From positions 2,419,501-2,483,500 of the forward strand of contig OU461276.1 in the NCBI GenBank assembly GCA_911810475.1: 64,000 bases of DNA. Direction: 5' to 3'. Made by a program: the position numbers and the translations under genes. This DNA is from Candidatus Celerinatantimonas neptuna (lineage in GTDB: Bacteria; Pseudomonadota; Gammaproteobacteria; Enterobacterales; Celerinatantimonadaceae). A model generated the notes under the pieces. That model was given only the letters and a program-made list of their open reading frames with translations, was not told the origin of the DNA and did no database searches. Below are positions 1-9,840 of the stretch, piece by piece (the first letter of the stretch is position 1; every line of letters starts with the position of its first letter).

Positions 1-715
1 TCTGACGAGCCATCATACCGATTCCCAGCCCCTGTTTTAGTGCATTGATATAGTTCCATTGAGACTGGGTTTCCAGCACGATATTCGCATTAGTGATTGC
101 CTGGCCACATAACTGCTGCCAGTACTGTGGCAGAGTTTTTTGTGGGTACATGATTAAGTCATGTCCGGCAAGAGCATTTCCTGGGACAGGAAATCCTCGC
201 TCATGGAGGTAGTTTTTACTGGCATATAACCCCAACTCGAATGTAGCTAGTCGTCTGATGACTATATTGGGCTCAGAAGGGCGGACATTACGAATAGCGA
301 TATCGGCATGCCTGCGGCGCATGTCAACTGGAAGCGGGGAGGCGTCAAGATGAATATGGATATCTGGCGTATTTGCTTTTAGTTTGCGTATTGCGGGTAA
401 GACAAAGCAATGGGCCACCGATTCAGTAGCCGTGATATGAATTGTTCCTATTACGTTATTGATTCCACGGCTTCTTTGAACCAACCGGGCTGCTGCCGCT
501 TCCATTTGCTCGATGTCAATAACCAGCTGCTTTCCGATATCCGTTAATTGATAGCCTTCAGGTTGGCGGTCGACTAAGTTGACATTCAACTCATTTTCTA
601 GTGTTCGTAACCGTCTTGCAACGGTTGCCTGATCGACATCAAGGCTTGCTGCGGCTTTGCGTAAACTGCCTGTGCGAGCGATTGCCAATACATATCGTGC
701 GTTATCCCAGTTCAT
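1..715 (-). CDS. LysR-family transcriptional regulator (partial, 3' end off window)
   Basis: The reverse strand reads open for 238 residues from the ATG at 715 to the left edge without a stop. Residues about 3-60 form the winged helix-turn-helix of LysR regulators (RTGSLRKAAASLDVDQATVA, then RRLRTLE); from about residue 88 the sequence matches the periplasmic-binding-like effector domain (GTIHITATESVAHCFVLP). The C-terminal part lies outside the window. It is divergent from the MFS transporter that starts 105 bp away, the usual arrangement of a LysR protein and its target, so it probably controls that exporter in response to an unknown ligand. Family assignment is firm; the target is inferred. 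Confidence 0.93.
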   Translation of the reverse strand, partial: MNWDNARYVLAIARTGSLRKAAASLDVDQATVARRLRTLENELNVNLVDRQPEGYQLTDIGKQLVIDIEQMEAAAARLVQRSRGINNVIGTIHITATESVAHCFVLPAIRKLKANTPDIHIHLDASPLPVDMRRRHADIAIRNVRPSEPNIVIRRLATFELGLYASKNYLHERGFPVPGNALAGHDLIMYPQKTLPQYWQQLCGQAITNANIVLETQSQWNYINALKQGLGIGMMARQ

Positions 716-819
716 ACCTATCTGCATTTTTGCTGCACTATAAGATAATCGTGCTGCATTATTTTAACATGCTGTTATTTATACACTACCACACCATGTT
801 ATTCCAAAAGGTGTTAGAT

Positions 820-2172
820 ATGATTTTTAAAGGGATGGTGGGAAAAACAGTTCATTTGCGGGTGATGACTGTTTTATGTAGTGGCATGTTTATGGCTATT
901 TTAGATGTAAACGCAGTGAATATTGCATCGCTCAGTTTGTTCCATGAATTTCATACGTCTATCAGTGAATTAACCTGGGTCGTTGATTCATATAACCTGA
1001 CATTAGGCGGATTCATGTTAGGGGCCGGTGCTTTTTCGGACAAGTTCGGTGCGAAGCGGGTTTGGATCACAGGGTTACTCATTTTTGTTATGGCTTCTCT
1101 TGGGTGTTCGCTCAGCTTTTCTATTTGGCAGTTAATTGGATTCCGGCTGACTCAGGGTGTGGGTGCTGCACTTTTTATCCCTGCTTCATTCTCATTGATT
1201 CTTGCCATTTGGCAAGAACGGACCGTGCGTCAGCAGGCTATAGGGATGTTTGGTGGAATGGTGGCCGTTGCGGCGGCGGTAGGCCCTGTACTGGCTGGGA
1301 TTTTAATCGAACATTTTGGCTGGAGAAGTCTATTTTTAATTAACATACCTGTGGGAGTTTATGGCGCTTGGTATGCCAGACAACTATTACCTGAAACGTC
1401 CAAAGTAACGACGGGCCCTCTGGACATCTGCGGATGGGTATTCAGCTTCTTCATGTTAGCTTGTTTAAGTTTTGTTCTGATTGAATGGCCGCTAACATAT
1501 ATTAGTTCAACATGGCTATGGGGTGTTTTGTTATCAGGAGTACTTTGCCTGATTAGTTTTATTGTGGTTGAAAAGCGCCATCATTCACCGATGCTACCTC
1601 TGTCCTTATTTCATAGCCTGGCTTTTAATTTGGCTAATCTGACCGGCTTTTTTATAAATGCCTGTTATTTTGGTGGACTCTATGCGTTAAGTTTGATGTT
1701 GCAGCAGCACTGGCATGATAGTCCGCAGCAGACCGGACTTATGTTATCGCCCTTAGCCATTTGTCTGATGTTTGGAAATATTCTGGCTGGGCGAACCATG
1801 GCCCGATGGGGGGTTAAACGGCAAATGATGTTGGGGTTGCTGCTTAGTAGTATCGGGTATTTGGGAATAGCTCATTTAACCGGCCATTTAGATATCGTGA
1901 ATTGGGCTTCGTTTGTATTGCTGGCTGGAGGGGTCGCTTTTGTGGTTCCCCCGATGACAGCGGTTGTCTTACATCATTCGCCATTGAGAGAATCGGGACG
2001 CGCATCCGCAGTGCATATGACGATTCGCCAAAATGGTTCATTATTGGGTATCGCGTTTGCCAGTCTGATAATGAATATTTCTGGCGTCCCTGTTTCACTC
2101 CTTATGGAAATATCTTTTGCCGTTCAGCTTGCGTTGGTGGTTATTTTGGGGGGGTGTCTTCGTGCGGCTTAA
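820..2172 (+). CDS. MFS drug/metabolite transporter, DHA2 (EmrB/QacA) type
   Basis: A 450-residue inner-membrane protein, almost all hydrophobic segments, of the proton-driven major facilitator superfamily. Near residue 28 is LDVNAVNIA, which matches the DHA2 signature LDxTIVNVA, and at residues 69-81 is motif A (GAFSDKFGAKRVW). RLTQGVGAALFIPASFSLI is motif C-like and typical of DHA2 multidrug efflux pumps. The open frame extends upstream to 601, but that part overlaps the divergent LysR gene and lacks a ribosome site. The ATG at 820 has AAAAGGTG 7 bases before it and gives a normal N-terminus. The substrate is unknown. It is probably regulated by the divergent LysR protein. Confidence 0.9.
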   Translation: MIFKGMVGKTVHLRVMTVLCSGMFMAILDVNAVNIASLSLFHEFHTSISELTWVVDSYNLTLGGFMLGAGAFSDKFGAKRVWITGLLIFVMASLGCSLSFSIWQLIGFRLTQGVGAALFIPASFSLILAIWQERTVRQQAIGMFGGMVAVAAAVGPVLAGILIEHFGWRSLFLINIPVGVYGAWYARQLLPETSKVTTGPLDICGWVFSFFMLACLSFVLIEWPLTYISSTWLWGVLLSGVLCLISFIVVEKRHHSPMLPLSLFHSLAFNLANLTGFFINACYFGGLYALSLMLQQHWHDSPQQTGLMLSPLAICLMFGNILAGRTMARWGVKRQMMLGLLLSSIGYLGIAHLTGHLDIVNWASFVLLAGGVAFVVPPMTAVVLHHSPLRESGRASAVHMTIRQNGSLLGIAFASLIMNISGVPVSLLMEISFAVQLALVVILGGCLRAA

Positions 2173-2489
2173 CTGAAAAATATTTGAAGGATATGAACAC
2201 TAGCTCAGCTCGTTTGTCATCGTAAATAGAGTGGATTCCTTTATCTTAATCGGGGGGATAGGTACAAAAAATTTTGATTTATCATATGACGCCAGAACAA
2301 ATCCTTTCTTTATAAGTAAGCCGATTTAAGCTGTTTTATTTGTAAGAAGACCTTAAACCTGTTTCAGGTCGTTATCGTTTTACATCATGGATATGATTTA
2401 GGCTATCGATAATATCTGGTTCGAGCTAATTAAGCCCTGGCAGATTGTGTTGGGATTTGACTCAGTTCGCAGATGTGGAAACGAGGGAA
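2173..2489. other. Intergenic gap, nothing recognised
   Basis: AT-rich stretch between the MFS gene and the broken hydrolase. I see no open frame with a ribosome site, no strong hairpin with a T tract and no RNA gene. It presumably holds the former promoter of the downstream pseudogene. Confidence 0.5.
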
Positions 2490-3570
2490 ATGATGATGAC
2501 AAAATTGATGCATAAAATGACGGGTAAATGCTTTCGAGTGATCGTGATATGGTTTTTGGGGGGATTGATGGAATGCGCAAACATCCAAGCTCAAGAGCTA
2601 TTGAAACACAAGTGGGTTGGGGTTCATCAGTTTGTCCTGGAACCTGATGGTCCACGACCATTGAATACGATATTCTGGTATCCGACCCGACAGGCAGCTC
2701 CTGTAGTATCGCTGATAACCGGGCTTTTATTGGATTTAGCGCAATTGTAAACGCGCGTCCTGCTATCGGCCCCCATCCTGTTGTTCTTTTGTCACATGGT
2801 TATTGTGGCAACTGGCGAAACCAGAGTTGGTTAGCTTATCGGCTGGCTCGGGCTGGTTATTTTGTGGCTGCGGTTAATCATCCGGGAACATCAACCTGGC
2901 AGCATTCGGCTCTTGTTGCTCGTCAATGGTGGCAGCGACCTAAAGACTTGTCACGTGTGTTGGATTATTTGTCAAAGTCATCATGCAACATAGCCTGAAT
3001 CTGTTTGATATAAGCGCGATTGGTCATTTATTAGGTGGATGGACGGTGATGTTTTTGGCTGGTGCTCAGGTTGATTCAGAGGTATTTTCTCACGGGTGTC
3101 ATTTACATCCGAATCCCAGAATATGTGGGGTTGGTCGCGAAATGAACTTAATGACACCTGTTGCTCCGCGCTTGAATCAGTCATTGCGTGATCCAAGGAT
3201 TAAACGGGTGGTTTCACTAGATTTAGGTTTAGCACATAGTTTTTCTATGCAAAGCCTTGCAAAGGTACGAATTCCTGTTTTGATTTTAGGGGCCGGAGTG
3301 GATATAGGCGATTTGCCTGAGGATAAAGAGTTCGGTTTTTTAGCCCGTCATTTACCGGCCAGATTGACTCAGTATATTGTATTTGAGAATGCTGCTCATT
3401 TTAGCTTTTTACAGTTGTGCAAACCAAATGCTTCGGTTTTATTGAATTAGGAACATGCTGGGGATGGCATTATCTGCAAAGATGGTAAAGGTACAAGCCG
3501 AGTCAGGCTTCACCAACAATTTTATCAAACGATCATTGGTTTTCTGAAATTATCACATGTAACTCATTGA
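2490..3570 (+). pseudogene. Alpha/beta hydrolase (dienelactone hydrolase-like) with frameshifts
   Basis: Three overlapping frames together encode one secreted alpha/beta hydrolase. A signal-peptide-like N-terminus starts at the ATG at 2490 behind GAGGGAA. The frame is lost near 2700 and continues at about 2700-2990 (HPVVLLSHGYCGNW, oxyanion region). It is lost again near 2985 and continues to 3450 (VVSLDLGLAHSFS, then IPVLILGAGVD with the late Asp region, then NAAHFSFLQLC with the His). The conserved tail (GDGIICKDGKG...FYQTIIGFLK) is in yet another frame and ends at 3570. The nucleophile elbow GHSLGGW reads GHLLGGW, so the catalytic serine codon at 3028-3030 is TTA (Leu). It cannot be functional. 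Confidence 0.85.
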
Positions 3571-4592
3571 ATTACAGAGCGTCGGTAGGCGCTCGGTGAT
3601 TGACCACAAATTCGGGAAAATTCACGATTGAAATTTGATTTAGTTTGAAATCCAGAATTAAGAAAGATTTGGGTCACACTGTCATTCGTTTCTTGTAAAA
3701 GTTTTTTTGGCTCTTTCGATACAGTATTCATTAATTACTTGTGAGATATTGCGTCCATAATGCTGGTTGATGGTTATGGATAACTGTTTAGATGGAATAC
3801 CTAAGCGACGTGATATGCGGTTTAAGGTGAGATCCGGGTCCAAAAACAGAGCTCTATCTTGCATTAGTTTCTTAAATTGACCAATGATAGACAAAATGTC
3901 GATGTGATCATTAGTATGACGTATGCGCGGGGAAACCAAGTCGGCAGGTACTTCAGAAGTCGTCTGTTCTTGATGGATACTGAAACTGATCATGAGGATT
4001 GCTGCGTACAAAAGTGGTAGCAAAACTCCCTGACTGATACTGACAAAAAAGACATCATACATCCCGCCGAACCAAGTGAAATCAATGGCGATCAACGCAT
4101 CAGTTAAAGCAGATATCCATAAAAGTATCCTCGTGGCCAATTGCATATGTCGAGTCTTTGTTATATCGCTCAGTCGAACTTTGTCCGGCTCGGGCTTACT
4201 CATGGATAAACGAATTAGTCCAATCCCATAACCGATATCATTGATCGTCAAAAATGGATCGATTGGGGCATGCCACCAGGGGTAGCTTAAAGACATGATG
4301 GCAATACAGGCGGGCACAGGAAATGAAGCTATTGGTACTTTGATGTATAGGAATCTGATTGTGTCAAGCATAGCCAGCCAGCGACGGGAATACAGGCCGA
4401 AGCAATGGGTTGCAACATACTGAAAATACGCCAGTCTGTTGTCCAGCGTAATCCAATGATGGCTACTGTGATAGCGCAAATGATCACGAAAATAAATGCA
4501 GTCGATTGAGTTTGGCGACCATGTAAAAATAAAACAGCAGCCAGGAGCCGTAGTATAAGACATACGACGAATGGGAGGGGGATGAACAGCAT
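3564..4592 (-). pseudogene. AraC-family regulator with N-terminal membrane domain, two frameshifts
   Basis: The N-terminal hydrophobic part (MLFIPLPFVV..., from the ATG at 4592 behind AGGACTTTG) is in one frame to about 4340. The middle and most of the C-terminal domain are in a second frame (WWHAPIDPFLTINDIGYGIG, then LTLNRISRRLGIPSKQLS). The last 47 residues (FLNSGFQTKSNFNREF, then GQSPSAYRRS) are in a third frame after a run of seven A (complement of 3696-3710) and end at 3564. The C-terminal part is an AraC/XylS double helix-turn-helix, preceded by about seven membrane spans as in membrane-bound AraC regulators. Two frameshifts make it a pseudogene unless they are sequencing errors. It meets the hydrolase pseudogene tail to tail with a 7-base overlap. 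Confidence 0.85.
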
Positions 4593-4672
4593 CAAAGTCC
4601 TACGAAGGATTCTCCAACTGGTAGGAATAGAGTAATTGCATAACTTTATTCACTCAAGTCATTTGCTCACAA

Positions 4673-4714
4673 AATATACAACATATTGTCTTTTAAATAT
4701 TTGTTTTGTATATT
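4673..4714. promoter_or_regulatory. Candidate operator upstream of the XRE-cupin regulator
   Basis: AATATAC at 4673-4679 and its exact inverted copy GTATATT at 4708-4714 flank an AT-rich core that also contains CAACATATTG. The position, 40-80 bases before the regulator's start, suits an autoregulatory site. This rests only on symmetry and location. Confidence 0.3.
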
Positions 4715-4752
4715 GAACTCAATTCATTAAAGTGAATATCGAGATAGGGCTC

Positions 4753-6612
4753 ATGAACAATGCAAATGATGAATGTGATGTCAGAGTACAAATTGCAGCC
4801 AGATTAACGTCGATTCGAAAGCAAAAAAATCTGACATTAACCGCAATGGCCGAGCAATCTGGTATTGCCAAAGGAACATTGTCGACGATAGAAAGTGGCC
4901 GAGGTAACCCCACGCTTGAGACGATCTGGGCTATTGCTAAAATTCTTCAGGTACCTTTTAGCGAGCTGATTCAAAGTGATTCGGTACAAAATCAGTCTCA
5001 TACTGTTCATGATTCGGGAGTGGATGTTCAGTTAATTGAACGAAATGATGGTGAACGGGTAACCGAAGCCTACCGAATGCATCTGCAAAGCGGTGTTCGG
5101 AGAATGGCAACCGCTCATCCAGCGGGTGTTGTTGAGAAAGTAACCGTATTAAAAGGGCGATTATTAGCGGGCTTGGTAACGGCTCCTGTGTTGCTGACAT
5201 GTGGTAAAACCGCTTGCTTTGATGCTGATTGTGGACATGTGTATGAAGCGGTGGGTGGGGCTGTCTCTGCGTTAGTTGTGATGACTTATCCTGCTGTCAA
5301 ACCCATTCAGTCAGAAATGGACATTGAACGAGAGTGGCCTTGCGATGTCCAGTCCCGAAATGATCTATTGAAACAGCTTCAGCGCATTCGTTTTAATATC
5401 GGCCAGGGAATAGCTGCAAACCGAATTACGTTAAAACCCCATGATATGGCTGATCGAAAGACTATAACTCGTCTTGTCGGTGATTTTCAACATAAGAGCA
5501 TAGCGGATGAATCGTCTGTTTCAACCTGGGTTTGCCAACGTGATTTATGTGAAATAATTACTTTACCTGAGCCGTCTTTTCATCCCGTCTATTTTGATTG
5601 TGTGACGGATACTGAATTAAAAAACACGCTTTACTGGAGCCATTTGATGGCTCGGGTTGGTATCTCTGTATCTGAGCAACAATTGGCACAGGCAAGGCAA
5701 CTGCTGAATCAGGAGAATCAAACATTAGCCAGCTTAGCTACTGAAATTTTGATTCAACAAAATAAAGCCGAAGAAAACGATTTATCTGTTATAGCTGACC
5801 AAGTTGACCTGTTTGATATCACTCTGGGGAGTTGTGCGATGCAAGTGGTGACGTTAGTCACCTTGTTGAAAAAATATCTGCACCAGCCACCTTATTCGAT
5901 GGTTCAATTGGGGAGCGAGATGTCTTGGTCCCAAACTTTGTTGAAGCAATGGTTTCCACAAATAAACGTGGTTTCGTTTAAAGAAAACGAACCGGGTAGG
6001 GATGTTTTATCAGAAGTTAGCGCAGTTATTTCAATGGGAGTTTTTAGCAAAGAACCTTCTTTATCCGTATTGCAACAGGCTCATTCGAGATTATCTGTTA
6101 ATGGATTATTGGTGGTTGCTGAAGAACTCGTTGCGCCATTTACCTGTCATCACTCGCGTAAGCGTAATCTGTTGAGGCATCATTTAGCATGCTTATGTGC
6201 CATGTTGTTTAGGCTCAGAAGACAAAACAGATTACAGAAGATGGTGGATGAGCCGGTGCTGGATTTAATGGTTCAACAGCTTCCTATCGCGCGTTTTGAA
6301 GCGATAACTGGAAATATAGATTCGGCTGCACATATTTGTCGAATGCTGATTAAGGAAATCCAGACACTGACATCGTATCAAAAGGGAAGCGAATCATGTG
6401 ATCTGTTGATGCTGGCATGTATCAAACGACTTCAGATATTGGTTGATTCTCTGGATCAAAGTCAGATAACAACGACGTATCTGCAACGATTATGGCAACT
6501 GGCTGAGTCAGTCGGATTTGAAGTTTTGCAGCATCATCGTCTTTATGCCACAGATGGTTTTAGCAAGAGTGATGCAGGCATTCATGTAATGGCACTAAGG
6601 AAGCGAATATGA
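4753..6612 (+). CDS. XRE regulator with cupin and methyltransferase-like C-terminal domain
   Basis: A 619-residue protein. Residues about 13-72 are an XRE/Cro helix-turn-helix (NLTLTAMAEQSGIAKGTLST, then IESGRGNPTLETIW). About 95-180 are a cupin-type sensor (RRMATAHPAGVVEKVTVLKG). The remaining ~430 residues are unusual: about 380-460 resemble a class I SAM methyltransferase core (MVQLGSEMSW in the motif I position, LSVNGLLVVAEEL as a later strand), but the glycine-rich loop is degenerate. HTH-cupin regulators of about 190 residues often sit in front of azlCD; the extension is not usual. The ATG at 4753 is preferred (AGGG just upstream); a GTG at 4732 would add seven residues. Its stop overlaps the azlC start (ATGA), so it is in one operon with azlCD and probably controls it. 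Confidence 0.85.
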   Translation: MNNANDECDVRVQIAARLTSIRKQKNLTLTAMAEQSGIAKGTLSTIESGRGNPTLETIWAIAKILQVPFSELIQSDSVQNQSHTVHDSGVDVQLIERNDGERVTEAYRMHLQSGVRRMATAHPAGVVEKVTVLKGRLLAGLVTAPVLLTCGKTACFDADCGHVYEAVGGAVSALVVMTYPAVKPIQSEMDIEREWPCDVQSRNDLLKQLQRIRFNIGQGIAANRITLKPHDMADRKTITRLVGDFQHKSIADESSVSTWVCQRDLCEIITLPEPSFHPVYFDCVTDTELKNTLYWSHLMARVGISVSEQQLAQARQLLNQENQTLASLATEILIQQNKAEENDLSVIADQVDLFDITLGSCAMQVVTLVTLLKKYLHQPPYSMVQLGSEMSWSQTLLKQWFPQINVVSFKENEPGRDVLSEVSAVISMGVFSKEPSLSVLQQAHSRLSVNGLLVVAEELVAPFTCHHSRKRNLLRHHLACLCAMLFRLRRQNRLQKMVDEPVLDLMVQQLPIARFEAITGNIDSAAHICRMLIKEIQTLTSYQKGSESCDLLMLACIKRLQILVDSLDQSQITTTYLQRLWQLAESVGFEVLQHHRLYATDGFSKSDAGIHVMALRKRI

Positions 6613-7310
6613 CACGTAGAGCAGATTATGGTTCAGGCGTTGTTGCAAGTTTGCCGATTATATTAGGGTATTTTCCTGTTGCTATGTCATTCGGCTTGAT
6701 TGCGGTACAGGCAGGGTTGTCGATTCAGGGGGCCGTCCTTATCTCTGCGGTTGTTTATTCAGGTGCCAGTCAGTTTCTGTTAATTGCCATGATATCCTCA
6801 GGTGTTCCATTATTATTGGCATTCGGCTTATGCCTGGTTCTGAATATCCGGCATGTGTTTTATGGACCGGTATTATCGTCACATCTACCGCTGAAGCGCT
6901 CGGCTTTTTCATGGCTCGTTGCTTTTGGACTAACGGACGAGGTTTTTGCCGTTGCGCATACTCGTCTTAAAGATAAGACTGAATCATCTAAAGTGAGCTG
7001 GCTGATGGGGCTGTCCAACGGTGCTTATTTCAGTTGGGTACTTGGAACGGTTGTTGGTGCTGTGGCAAGTGAACGGTTACTTCACAGCTCAACGATTGTG
7101 GTTCATGCTTTGCAATTTGCTCTGCCAGCATTGTTCTTTTTGCTGTTATTACCGAATTTTAAACAGCCGATGTTATCAGGAATATTGATGAGCTTTGCGG
7201 TTGCAGCCAGCGCTGCCTGGTATGGTCAGGCGGCTCTTGGGATTGTCTTTGCCGCTGTAATGGGAACGTTGACTTATCTGGGAGAAACATGGTGTCGACG
7301 CAGTTATTGA
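6609..7310 (+). CDS. azlC: AzlC family branched-chain amino acid exporter, large subunit
   Basis: A 233-residue inner-membrane protein. The N-terminal signature LPIILGYFPVAMSFGLIAVQAGLS is shortened here to its core GYFPVAMSFGL, followed by YSGASQFLLIAM and LNIRHVFYGP, all diagnostic of AzlC/YgaZ. With AzlD it forms a two-subunit exporter of branched-chain amino acids or analogues. The start codon overlaps the stop of the regulator gene, and the end overlaps azlD by 22 bases, so the three genes are translationally coupled. Confidence 0.93.
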   Translation: MTRRADYGSGVVASLPIILGYFPVAMSFGLIAVQAGLSIQGAVLISAVVYSGASQFLLIAMISSGVPLLLAFGLCLVLNIRHVFYGPVLSSHLPLKRSAFSWLVAFGLTDEVFAVAHTRLKDKTESSKVSWLMGLSNGAYFSWVLGTVVGAVASERLLHSSTIVVHALQFALPALFFLLLLPNFKQPMLSGILMSFAVAASAAWYGQAALGIVFAAVMGTLTYLGETWCRRSY

Positions 7311-7645
7311 TGGTTGTACTGGGACTGGGGATTGGAACATACCTGTTTCGGGCTATTCCCCTGTTTTTAAGCCAGTTTCAGCGTAATAAACGATATAACC
7401 CCGGTACGCCAGGCCAGGTTTCACTATTAGAAGTGATTGCGCCTATGTTGATTGCGGCGCTACTGGCGGTTTCTATCGTGCCTGAGCAGTCAAAAGCGAA
7501 TATTCACGACCTCATTCTGGTTATTTTAAGCATGACGGTGACCTGGCTGGCCAATCGTATACTCAAAAACTTTGGTCTTTCCATTTTAATTGGGGTGTTC
7601 GGATACGGTGTATTACAGCTAATTTGGCGGTTTTTAGCGTCATGA
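7289..7645 (+). CDS. azlD: AzlD family branched-chain amino acid exporter, small subunit
   Basis: A 118-residue protein with four hydrophobic segments, matching AzlD/YgaH in length and in the pattern GTYLFRAIPLFLSQ near the N-terminus and the central VIAPMLIAALLAVSIV. It is the obligate partner of AzlC in the exporter. The ATG at 7289 lies inside the end of azlC, typical of this pair. Confidence 0.93.
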   Translation: MVSTQLLMVVLGLGIGTYLFRAIPLFLSQFQRNKRYNPGTPGQVSLLEVIAPMLIAALLAVSIVPEQSKANIHDLILVILSMTVTWLANRILKNFGLSILIGVFGYGVLQLIWRFLAS

Positions 7646-7684
7646 AAAACAGGTCATTAGAGCATCATATAACAAGGAAAATTG

Positions 7685-8462
7685 GTGATTGTGTCTACGG
7701 TGAATGTTTCCATTAAACGCCATTTAAAATATGGTGATGATCCTTCGCAAATCGGTGATTTTTACTTGCCCCCATCAATGGTAACAGGAACTGTTTGCCA
7801 TGTTTCATGGCGGGTTCTGGAAAATGCCCTATGATTTACATCAGCTTGATTCGTTGTGTGAATTGTTGGCCTCCAGAGGATTTGTTGTCTGGAATGTCGA
7901 ATACCGGCGGACTGGTGTGCTATAACGGCAGTGGACGGATCCATTTGAAGATGCAATTTGTGCTGTGAATTATGTAATCGAATTAAAGGCGGATGTACCG
8001 CAAATCGATTTGGACAAACTGGTGTTTGCAGGTCATTCGGCGGGTGGGCATCTTGGCACTATGGTTGGCGAGCCGTCCTGATTTTCTGTCACAACCGCTC
8101 AGGCTTACACCGATGCATGTCATGGGATTGGCTCCGTGGAAGCGTGTTTTGCTCAATGCACTGGTGGAGATGCTGTAGAAAAGCTATTGCAAGGCTCGCC
8201 GAATGAGTTTCCGCAACGTTATGCCAGAACCTCCCCCATGTGCCAGCTTCCATGTCAGGTCCCTTTGACGATTTTTCATGGAGACAAGGATGAAGCGCTT
8301 CCTGTTGAAACTACCAGAAAATACGTTCAACAGGCTCGTCGGCATGATCAACAGGCCAGCCTGTGTGAAATTAGAAATGGTCAACATATGGATTTTGCAG
8401 ATATCCGTAGTCCATCGGTCGCGCATATGTTAGAACGCTTGAATGCTCTGTTTGAAAGATAA
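7685..8462 (+). pseudogene. Alpha/beta hydrolase (esterase/lipase type), frameshifted
   Basis: Pieces in different frames rebuild one esterase. From the GTG at 7685 behind AAGGAA comes IKRHLKYGDDPSQIGDFYLP. A second frame gives FHGGFWKMPYDLHQLDSLCE, ASRGFVVWNVEYRR, a TAA (7924-7926), then DLDKLVFAGHSAGGHL. A third gives LALWLASRPDF, and the last (8136-8462) gives VPLTIFHGDKDEALPV and IRNGQHMDF. The oxyanion HGG, nucleophile elbow GHSAGGH, Asp (GDKDE) and His (GQHMD) are all still visible. At least three frameshifts and one stop make it non-functional. It follows azlD by 39 bases and may once have belonged to that operon. Confidence 0.85.
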
Positions 8463-8557
8463 TATGGTCTAGTTTGATTAACCTTCATTCGGGATAAGTC
8501 CCTGTTGAAAAGGTCTTCTTATTCCCGGGTTGAGGGTGATTATTAATTGGATAAAGG

Positions 8558-9076
8558 ATGAAACTTGTTACCCCATCACTGGCGCTAGAAGATGCATTTA
8601 TCCACTTTTATCGTGATTATAAGTGTCATGATGCCGTCAAAGCGCAAGATTATATCGATTTTGAAAAAGGGTTTGAGCTCTATGTGCAGCGTCTGATTGA
8701 TGAATCTACAGGACTCAACCTGCGCGAAGGGTATGTTCCCTGCCATCACTTCTGGTTTTTGAACGACAAAGTGCAATTGATGGGTGTTATCCGGGTTCGG
8801 CATCGTATTGACACTCCATTCCTCACGCATGAAGGAGGGCATATCGGCTACGATATTGCTCCAGCCTTCCGGGGAAAAGGGTTTGGAAAAATGATGTTAA
8901 AGTTTGCTCTGCCTAAGGCTCGGGCACTGGGAATTGAACGGGCTCTGATCACGGCAGATGAAGACAATATTGCATCACGTAAGGTCATTGAGGCCAATGG
9001 TGGCCTGTTGGAGCGCATCGCTCCCAGGCATTTTTCCAAAGGAACCATTGCTCGTTATTGGGTTAATTGTTTTTAA
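8558..9076 (+). CDS. GNAT family N-acetyltransferase
   Basis: A 172-residue cytoplasmic protein with the GNAT fold. Strand 4 HIGYDIAPAF leads into the acetyl-CoA pyrophosphate loop RGKGFGK (about residues 105-111), followed by the helix MLKFALPKARALG and the motif B segment ASRKVIEANGG. It transfers an acetyl group from acetyl-CoA to an unknown amine. The start ATG follows AAAGGA with five bases between. It stands alone between a pseudogene and the amidotransferase-like gene. Confidence 0.9.
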   Translation: MKLVTPSLALEDAFIHFYRDYKCHDAVKAQDYIDFEKGFELYVQRLIDESTGLNLREGYVPCHHFWFLNDKVQLMGVIRVRHRIDTPFLTHEGGHIGYDIAPAFRGKGFGKMMLKFALPKARALGIERALITADEDNIASRKVIEANGGLLERIAPRHFSKGTIARYWVNCF

Positions 9077-9153
9077 TAGGGCAGTCGCTTTATCATCTTG
9101 TTTTTGAAATTTGTAATTGAGATAGTGGAATAAGATTTATTCAGGAGCTATCT

Positions 9154-9840
9154 ATGAAAATTGCATTGATTGGTGATTTTAACGAACAGGTTCCGGCCCA
9201 TCAGGCGATCCTTAAAGCCCTCGAACTGGCCGGTTGCCCGGATACTGGTTATCAGTGGATTCATACCCAAGATGCAGATTTGAATACACTGGCTTCGTTT
9301 TCGGCTTTTTGGTGTGTGCCCGCATCTCCTTATGCTGATATAGACAATGTTCTTACTGCGATTGGCTATGCCCGAACGCATGATCTTCCTTTTTTAGGCA
9401 CTTGTGGCGGATACCAACATGCGGTTCTTGAATTTGCCCGTCATGCACTGGGCTATCCGCAGGCCGATAATGCGGAAGTGAATCCGGATACATCGATGCC
9501 ACTTGTCGCCTCATTGACCTGTAAGCTATACGATGAGCGTCATTTTATCCGGCTTGCATCAGGAAGTCTGGCTCAACAGATTTACGGTTGTGATCGCATC
9601 GAAGAAGAATATCATTGCGGATTTGGTGTGAATCCTGATTATTTATCGATTTTTGATGGCCGTGAATTAAGCTTTTCCGGATTTGATGAAGATGGTGATC
9701 CAAGGGTTCTGGAGATTAAATCACATTGCTTTTTTATAGGGACGGCTTTTCAACCTGAGCGCTCTGCTTTTTCAGGCAAATCTCACCCGCTGATTTGTCG
9801 TTTTGTTGAATCAGCTAAAAAAGTGTCGTCCGGGTTATAA
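9154..9840 (+). CDS. CTP synthase-like class I glutamine amidotransferase domain protein
   Basis: A 228-residue protein equal to the glutaminase half of CTP synthase without the synthase half. MKIALIGDF begins the Rossmann-like core, and GTCGGYQHAVLE (residues 82-93) is the nucleophile elbow with Cys84. The usual C-terminal His-Pro-Glu of class I glutaminases reads FQPERSA here, so the His of the triad is absent, as in the stand-alone CTP-synthase-related subfamily. The partner and reaction are unknown. The start ATG follows CAGGAGCTATCT, a good ribosome site. The end overlaps the convergent nqrM by six bases. Confidence 0.85.
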   Translation: MKIALIGDFNEQVPAHQAILKALELAGCPDTGYQWIHTQDADLNTLASFSAFWCVPASPYADIDNVLTAIGYARTHDLPFLGTCGGYQHAVLEFARHALGYPQADNAEVNPDTSMPLVASLTCKLYDERHFIRLASGSLAQQIYGCDRIEEEYHCGFGVNPDYLSIFDGRELSFSGFDEDGDPRVLEIKSHCFFIGTAFQPERSAFSGKSHPLICRFVESAKKVSSGL

